NCBI RefSeq assembly: GCF_014648495.1
Contig: NZ_BMRF01000002.1
Span: 664,335 to 728,334, forward strand
Length of the DNA: 64,000 bases
Reading direction: 5' to 3'
DNA from: Actinomadura cremea
GTDB lineage: Bacteria; Actinomycetota; Actinomycetes; Streptosporangiales; Streptosporangiaceae
Below the pieces are notes generated by a model, which ran no database searches, had not been told where the DNA came from, and saw nothing but the letters and a program-made list of their open reading frames with translations. Each line of letters starts with the position of its first letter. Position 1 is the first letter of the stretch. This document shows, in pieces, positions 59,591 through 64,000 of this stretch. Both the position numbers and the translations under genes were made by a program.

Positions 59591-59728
59591 AGAACTCAAA
59601 ACCGTTAATGACGCAGGTCATGAGCGTATGCTTGGACGAACCTGGCATCCTGCACCACGGTAGCCGTGCGCGGCGGCGACGGCGCCGCCTGGCCGTAACC
59701 GGCCTTGTGGCCCCTGCACAATGGGGGT

Positions 59729-60544
59729 ATGGCCTCCCTGGTCCCCGTCACAGATCCCACCGACCCGCGCCTGTCGGACTACGTCCGGCTCCGCGACGTC
59801 AACCTCCGCAAGAGCCTCGAAGCCGAGCACGGCCTGTTCGTCGCCGAGGGCGAGAAGGTCATCCGCCGCGCGGTCGCCGCCGGACACCCCGTCCGGTCCC
59901 TGCTCATGGCGCGCCGCTGGGCCGACCCCCTCGCCGACCTCCTCGACGACCTCGACGTTCCCGTCTACGTCGCCGACGACGCCGTCCTCGAGCGGATCGC
60001 CGGGTTCCAGGTGCACCGCGGCGCGCTGGCGTCCATGGCGCGGACGCCCCTCCCCGCCGTCGACTCCGTCGTCGCCGGGGCCCGCCGCATCCTCGTCCTC
60101 GAAGACCTCGTCGACCACGCGAACGTCGGATCCATCTACCGGTGCGCCGCCGCCCTCGGCATCGACGCGGTCGTCCTGTCCCCGCGGTGCGCCGACCCCC
60201 TCTACCGCCGCGCCGTCAAGGTCTCCATGGGCGCCGTCTTCGCCGTCCCCTACGCGCGCATGACGAACCGGCGCGACGACCTCGCGAAGCTGCGCGCGTC
60301 CGGCTTCAGGCTGCTCGCCCTCACCCCGGACCAGGCCGCCACGCCGCTGGACACCGCCCCCATGGGCGACCGCGTGGCCCTCATGCTCGGCTCCGAGGGC
60401 GACGGGCTGTCGTCCCACTGGCTCGACGAGGCCGACGACCGGGTCTGCATCCCGATGAGCCCCGGCGCCATGGCGAACGGCGTCGACTCCCTCAACGTCA
60501 CGGCCGCCGCCGCCATCGCCTGCCACGCCCTGCTGCGCGCCTAG
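59729..60544 (+). CDS. TrmH/SpoU family RNA 2'-O-methyltransferase
   Basis: A 271-residue SPOUT enzyme with an N-terminal substrate-binding domain (about 20-105, EGEKVIRRAV) and the knot domain with LVLEDLVDHANVGSIYRCAAALG, LMLGSEGDGLS and the final IPMSPGAMANGVDSLNVTAAAA motif. It methylates ribose in tRNA or rRNA. CACAAT (59717-59722) six bases before ATG 59729 fits a leaderless promoter; an in-frame TTG upstream is not used. It is convergent with the next gene, 11 bases apart. Confidence 0.94.
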   Translation: MASLVPVTDPTDPRLSDYVRLRDVNLRKSLEAEHGLFVAEGEKVIRRAVAAGHPVRSLLMARRWADPLADLLDDLDVPVYVADDAVLERIAGFQVHRGALASMARTPLPAVDSVVAGARRILVLEDLVDHANVGSIYRCAAALGIDAVVLSPRCADPLYRRAVKVSMGAVFAVPYARMTNRRDDLAKLRASGFRLLALTPDQAATPLDTAPMGDRVALMLGSEGDGLSSHWLDEADDRVCIPMSPGAMANGVDSLNVTAAAAIACHALLRA

Positions 60545-60555
60545 CCGGCGCGGGC

Positions 60556-61623
60556 TCAGCGGCCGAACATGCCGCGGCGCGTCCGCCGGTGCTGCCCCCT
60601 CGGCGCCCGTCCCCGCGCCATCGCGGCCCGCCGCCCCAGCCGCACCTGCGTCAGCAGCAGCCCGAACACCACCATCAGGGCCGCGAGCCACGCCACCTGC
60701 GTGCTCGCCATCCGCTCGAACGTGAGCTCCTGCGCGACCGGCGCCTTGTTCTCCCGCAGCCGGCTCTGCGGCTCCGCCGGCACGGGACCCGCGACCGACG
60801 GACTCGGCGCCGCGATCGACGGCAGCGCCACGTCCGGGCTCCGGGCGTCGAACGAGGAGTTGGGGGAGGTGTCGGGGGAGTCGGGAACGTCCAAATCGGC
60901 CGACCCGCCGGACCCGGACGCCCCGGACCCGGACGAACCGCTTCCCGACGAACCGCTCCCCGACGAACCGCTCGAACCCGACGAGCCGCCGGAGCCCTCG
61001 TCGTCCTCGTCGTCGCCGGTCGGAGACGGGGACGGTGTCTTGGTCGGCTTGTCGGTGGGCTCGTCCGTCGGGTCGTCGGTCGGCGGCGGCGGAACCGTGA
61101 AAGTGACGGACGCCTCCCCGACCACGGGCTTCTCGAGATCGGCCGCGCCCACGGTGACGGTGAACGTGACCTTCACCGTCTTCTTCGTCTCCTTCGGGAC
61201 CGAGAGCTTCGACACGACCGTCTTCTTGTCGCCCTTGTCGATCGTTCCGACGACGCAGGCCGCCGACTCGAACGGCTCCACGCACTCGCTCTCGACGATC
61301 GGCTTCGCACCCGTCGGCGTCGCCTTGACGCCCACGATCCTGACGCCCTCGACCGTCCCGCCCTCGGCCGCGATGTGCGCCGTCAGCTCGACCACCTTCC
61401 CGGCCCTGACCTTCTGCGCGACCGGAGTGACGGCGATGTCCAACTCTCCGGGCCGCGGGGTCTCGGTCGGAGTGGGGGTCGGAGTGGGGGTCGGCGTGGG
61501 GGACGTCGAGGGAGGAGGAGACGGGGGATCGGTGGCCGCGACGGCCGAAGCGCCGCCCGCGGCGAGCACGGCCGCGGCCCCGAGTCCTACGAAGAGCGGT
61601 TTCACCGCCGGCCGGCAGAGCAC
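60556..61623 (-). CDS. Secreted, C-terminally anchored Ser/Thr/Pro-rich protein
   Basis: About 355 residues from GTG 61623, which has GGAGG ten bases upstream; an ATG at 61689 would add a non-signal extension. The N-terminus is a Sec signal (hydrophobic to AVAA). There follow a Thr/Pro repeat linker, a beta domain (about 55-165) with two Cys, an acidic then Ser/Gly repeat stretch (SGSSGSSGSG type) and a C-terminal membrane helix with RRAAMARGR tail, which holds it in the membrane. It is probably an extracellular surface protein. Function unknown. Confidence 0.75.
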   Translation of the reverse strand: MLCRPAVKPLFVGLGAAAVLAAGGASAVAATDPPSPPPSTSPTPTPTPTPTPTETPRPGELDIAVTPVAQKVRAGKVVELTAHIAAEGGTVEGVRIVGVKATPTGAKPIVESECVEPFESAACVVGTIDKGDKKTVVSKLSVPKETKKTVKVTFTVTVGAADLEKPVVGEASVTFTVPPPPTDDPTDEPTDKPTKTPSPSPTGDDEDDEGSGGSSGSSGSSGSGSSGSGSSGSGASGSGGSADLDVPDSPDTSPNSSFDARSPDVALPSIAAPSPSVAGPVPAEPQSRLRENKAPVAQELTFERMASTQVAWLAALMVVFGLLLTQVRLGRRAAMARGRAPRGQHRRTRRGMFGR

Positions 61624-61723
61624 CGCCGCAGCACCTCCGTCGTTGTGTGAACGGCCGTGACGATCATGGGGGATCGGCCCCGGACTCATGCGAACACGGA
61701 TCCCGGCCCGGATCAACCCCCGA

Positions 61724-62092
61724 TCAGACGAACTCCTGGTGGACGTCCTCGACTTCCGCGCGCGGCGCCCAGGCCTGCCACACACCGTGATCGATCCGGT
61801 CGAGCCCCAGCCGCTCGGCGACCGGCGCCCGTCCGCCCGTGTACTCCACCCGCACCCACGTCTCGTGCTCGCCCACGACGACGAACGGCTCGCCGCGCCA
61901 CGTGCAGGCCGTCCGCACGTACCGCAGCTCCTCGACCTCCGACGCGGGAACGATCCGCCGGTAGCGCCCCGGCCGCAGCTCCTCGAACCCCTCGGTCGGA
62001 TCCGGCGTGTACAGCCGGACCTCGCCGTCCGCCCCGGGCGACGCCTCGAAGTCCCGCCCGAGCCACCGTGCGACGTACCCGTCCCGGATCAC
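61724..62092 (-). CDS. Small acidic protein coupled to the SseB-domain gene, immunity-like
   Basis: A 122-residue soluble acidic protein (ARWLGRDFEASPGADG, RVEYTGGRAPVAERLGLDRI). The GTG at 62092 overlaps the stop of the SseB-domain gene by four bases. I know no family for it. A small acidic partner coupled downstream of a long modular protein resembles toxin/immunity pairs, but this is only a context argument. Codon use is normal for the window. Confidence 0.65.
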   Translation of the reverse strand: MIRDGYVARWLGRDFEASPGADGEVRLYTPDPTEGFEELRPGRYRRIVPASEVEELRYVRTACTWRGEPFVVVGEHETWVRVEYTGGRAPVAERLGLDRIDHGVWQAWAPRAEVEDVHQEFV

Positions 62093-64000
62093 TGCGCGGC
62101 CTCCGTCCGTCCGTCCCAGCCCTCGGCGCCCGCCTCCGGCCGCAGCCAGCCGAGCCGGTCCGGGTCGTACATCGCCACGAACCGCTCCGACCGGTCGGGC
62201 CCGAGGAAGTACATTTCCGAGCCGTACGGCAACCGGATGCTGTCCACCTTGAACTCCCGGATCGACCCGGCGCTCCCCGGCGCGAACCCCGTCCCGAGGA
62301 ACGGCCCCCGCTCGACGACCCACCCGGACTCGCCCCACGCGGCCATCTCGGCCTCGGTGGCGCCGCCGAACGGAACCCGGTAGACGTCCGGACAGTACGC
62401 GGGCCACCGGATCACGTACACGCCCTCATCTCCGGGCGCGAACGGGGAGTCGTCGTACAGCAGCCCCAACGCCTCGTACAACTGCGCGGGCGTCTGCAGC
62501 TCGGCCACGTCGCTCGTCAGATGCACGAACCCGCCGACGCGGTCGTACCCCTGCTCCAGGTACCAGGCGACATGCCCGTGCGGCACGACCTTCTGCATGA
62601 TCGCGAGCTGCGACACGCGGTCGTCCGGATCCGCCGCCGGCCGCGGTCGCGCGACCGGCTCCGGCTCCGGCGGCCGGGGCTGCGGCAGCGGCGTCTCCTG
62701 CCGCAGCTGCACCAGGCCGACGCGCAGCGCCCACTCGCTGAGCGCCCGCACCTGCTCGCCCCGCAACGACGCACCGATCCGCGTCCCGGGATTGAGCAGC
62801 ATCGCCCATTCGGCCTGCGGCCAGACGCCGATCAGCTCCCGGAAGTCCGCGTAGACGAACCGGACCTCCGGCAGGACCTCGCGCAGCCGCACCAGCGACG
62901 TGAACACCCGCACCGACGCGTCGTCCCGCAACGCGGCGTCCCACCGGAAGTCCCGCTGGATCGGCGTGACCTCGAGCGGCGCGTCCTCCGGGATCGGGAC
63001 GAGGACGTTCGCGTTGAGGAGGATCCGCAGGAACGCGTCCGAATCCCCGGCGAGCGTGGCCTCGTACAACTCCTGGTCGATGCGATTGCCCGGCTCGAAC
63101 GCCGACTCCGCCTCCGGGACCGCGCGCAGCCCCCGCGCGCCGTCGCCGTCCGCCGCCTCCGCGTCGCCCGCCGCCTCGGCGGCGGGAGCCGTCCGGCCCG
63201 GAAGCCCGCGCAACCGCGCGTCCCCGGACTCACCGACCGTCTCGACCGTCTCGGGCCGCGGTCCGTGCGCCGGCGTCGCGGCGGCGTGCTGCGGAAGGTC
63301 GGTTGCCTGGACGGGGTCGCCCGGCCCCTCGGGCGTTGGCGGTTGGGCGGTGCCGGGGATGCCGGTGGCTCCGGTGGCGTGGCTCGAAAGCCCCTGCGGG
63401 CGTGGGTCCTCGGGCGCGGCCGTGTGGCTCGGTTGCCCGTGTTCGGTCGGTTCGTCCGTTGCGGTCCGGCTGGGCTCGGACGGGTCGTGCAGGGCGTCGG
63501 GCGTTCGCGCGTCGAGGGGCGTGGTGCCCTGGCCGGGTTCCGCCGCTTGTTCGTGCGGTTCGTGCGTTTCTTGCGCGGGGTCGGTCGGCGCTGCCGGTGT
63601 CGTGGGCTGGTCGGCTGCGTGCCTCGGCAGCCCGTACGGCCCGGAGGATTCGGGTGCGCCGATGGTTCCGTCGTCCTTGGGGTCGGTCGGTTGCGCTTCG
63701 GCGGCTGCGGGCCCCGGTCCCTGGGCGGGGTCGCCTGGCGCTCCGGGCGTTGGGGGCTGGACGGTGCCGGGGAGGCCGGTGGCTCCGGTGGCGTGGCTCG
63801 AAAGCCCCTGCGGGCGTGGGTCCTCGGGCGCGGCCGTGTGGCTCGGTTGCCCGTGTTCGGTCGGTCCGTCCGTTGCGGTCCGGCCGGGCTCGGACGGGTC
63901 GTGCAGGGCGTCGGGGGGCGTGGTGCTCTGGCCGAACTCCGCCGCTTGTTCGTGCGGTTCGTGCGTTTCTTGCGCGGGGTCGGTCGGCGCTGCCGGTGTC
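62089..64000 (-). CDS. Large SseB-domain protein with repetitive Pro/Thr/Ala/His-rich linker (5' part beyond window)
   Basis: The open frame runs from the right edge to 62089 (about 637 visible residues). The C-terminal 370 residues contain an SseB N-terminal-type domain (LYEATLAGDSDAFLRILLNA, then VFTSLVRLREVLPE and WAMLLNPGTRIGASLRGEQV) and a further domain with GGFVHLTSDVAELQTPAQLY and VYRVPFGGATEAEMAAWGE that I cannot name. Before it lies a disordered linker with repeated strings such as EDPRPQGLSSHATGATG and EHGQPSHTAAP, encoded by long DNA repeats. SseB-domain proteins in actinomycetes are linked to type VII secretion or modular toxins. The N-terminus is unseen. Confidence 0.75.
   Translation of the reverse strand, partial: TPAAPTDPAQETHEPHEQAAEFGQSTTPPDALHDPSEPGRTATDGPTEHGQPSHTAAPEDPRPQGLSSHATGATGLPGTVQPPTPGAPGDPAQGPGPAAAEAQPTDPKDDGTIGAPESSGPYGLPRHAADQPTTPAAPTDPAQETHEPHEQAAEPGQGTTPLDARTPDALHDPSEPSRTATDEPTEHGQPSHTAAPEDPRPQGLSSHATGATGIPGTAQPPTPEGPGDPVQATDLPQHAAATPAHGPRPETVETVGESGDARLRGLPGRTAPAAEAAGDAEAADGDGARGLRAVPEAESAFEPGNRIDQELYEATLAGDSDAFLRILLNANVLVPIPEDAPLEVTPIQRDFRWDAALRDDASVRVFTSLVRLREVLPEVRFVYADFRELIGVWPQAEWAMLLNPGTRIGASLRGEQVRALSEWALRVGLVQLRQETPLPQPRPPEPEPVARPRPAADPDDRVSQLAIMQKVVPHGHVAWYLEQGYDRVGGFVHLTSDVAELQTPAQLYEALGLLYDDSPFAPGDEGVYVIRWPAYCPDVYRVPFGGATEAEMAAWGESGWVVERGPFLGTGFAPGSAGSIREFKVDSIRLPYGSEMYFLGPDRSERFVAMYDPDRLGWLRPEAGAEGWDGRTEAAQ
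63313..64000. repeat. Long in-frame DNA repeat, period 414 bp
   Basis: 63313-63601 recurs at 63727-64000, with offset 414 bp on one side and 399 bp after a 15-bp (five-codon) deletion in the right copy. Long stretches are identical, for example the 100 or so bases starting at 63367 and 63781. The frame of the SseB-domain protein is kept. The right copy reaches the window edge, so more units may follow. Confidence 0.85.

Overview
The window is very GC-rich with strong third-position GC bias, GTG and TTG starts, many 1-4 base stop/start overlaps and several leaderless-looking promoters. Together with the gene content (Methyltransf_19 family, MocR regulator, ECF sigma factors fused to anti-sigma and outer domains, two RiPP-like loci) this points to a filamentous actinomycete, probably of the Actinomadura/Streptosporangiales type. 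The genus is an inference. I see no insertion sequence, phage, CRISPR array or rRNA. Both window edges cut a gene.

Layout. 1-3142 (minus): a ribosomally synthesised peptide (RiPP) locus with a 64-residue precursor ending in Trp-rich residues, a 2OG-Fe oxygenase-like protein, a radical SAM/SPASM enzyme and an asparagine-synthase-like protein cut by the left edge. 3287-5419: divergent cytochrome P450 and Methyltransf_19 methyltransferase. 5466-9099: membrane acyltransferase and MMPL transporter. 9232-18915: small TetR-controlled metabolic units (CocE-like secreted hydrolase; SDR plus old-yellow-enzyme pair; a peptidase-E-like/CysRS-tail fusion; two tandem duplicated TetR genes). 17920-20748: a metallophore-type ABC importer under Zur-like boxes. 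20895-31512: a zinc-type dehydrogenase, then a leucine-rich-repeat protein plus 2OG oxygenase pair facing a MoxR-ATPase / metallopeptidase-VWA / DUF4132 operon. 31693-33404: AraC regulator and lipoprotein.

33539-37234 is the most interesting block: a signal peptidase of the S26 family, a 46-residue four-cysteine peptide, a MauE-like membrane redox protein, a TlpA-like CxxC protein and a fused ABC exporter, all on the plus strand with short gaps. It reads as a small system that makes, oxidises, cleaves and exports a disulfide-bonded peptide. 37252-43606: VOC protein, tRNA-Lys, an orphan regulator, and a two-component system followed by a lipoprotein/ABC operon. 43746-45919: unknown 510-residue protein coupled to a NUDIX hydrolase. 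45927-48500: TetR and drug-type ABC exporter separated by a 16-bp iterated operator. 48610-53579: tRNA-His, oligoribonuclease, a PNPOx-like protein divergent from a MocR regulator, an amidase-like protein and a phosphotransferase. 53587-61623: two tandem sigma/anti-sigma/transmembrane fusions, a substrate-binding plus VWA surface protein, a TrmH-type methyltransferase and a secreted Ser/Thr/Pro-rich anchored protein. 61724-64000: a small protein coupled to a large SseB-domain protein whose linker is built from long DNA repeats and runs off the right edge.
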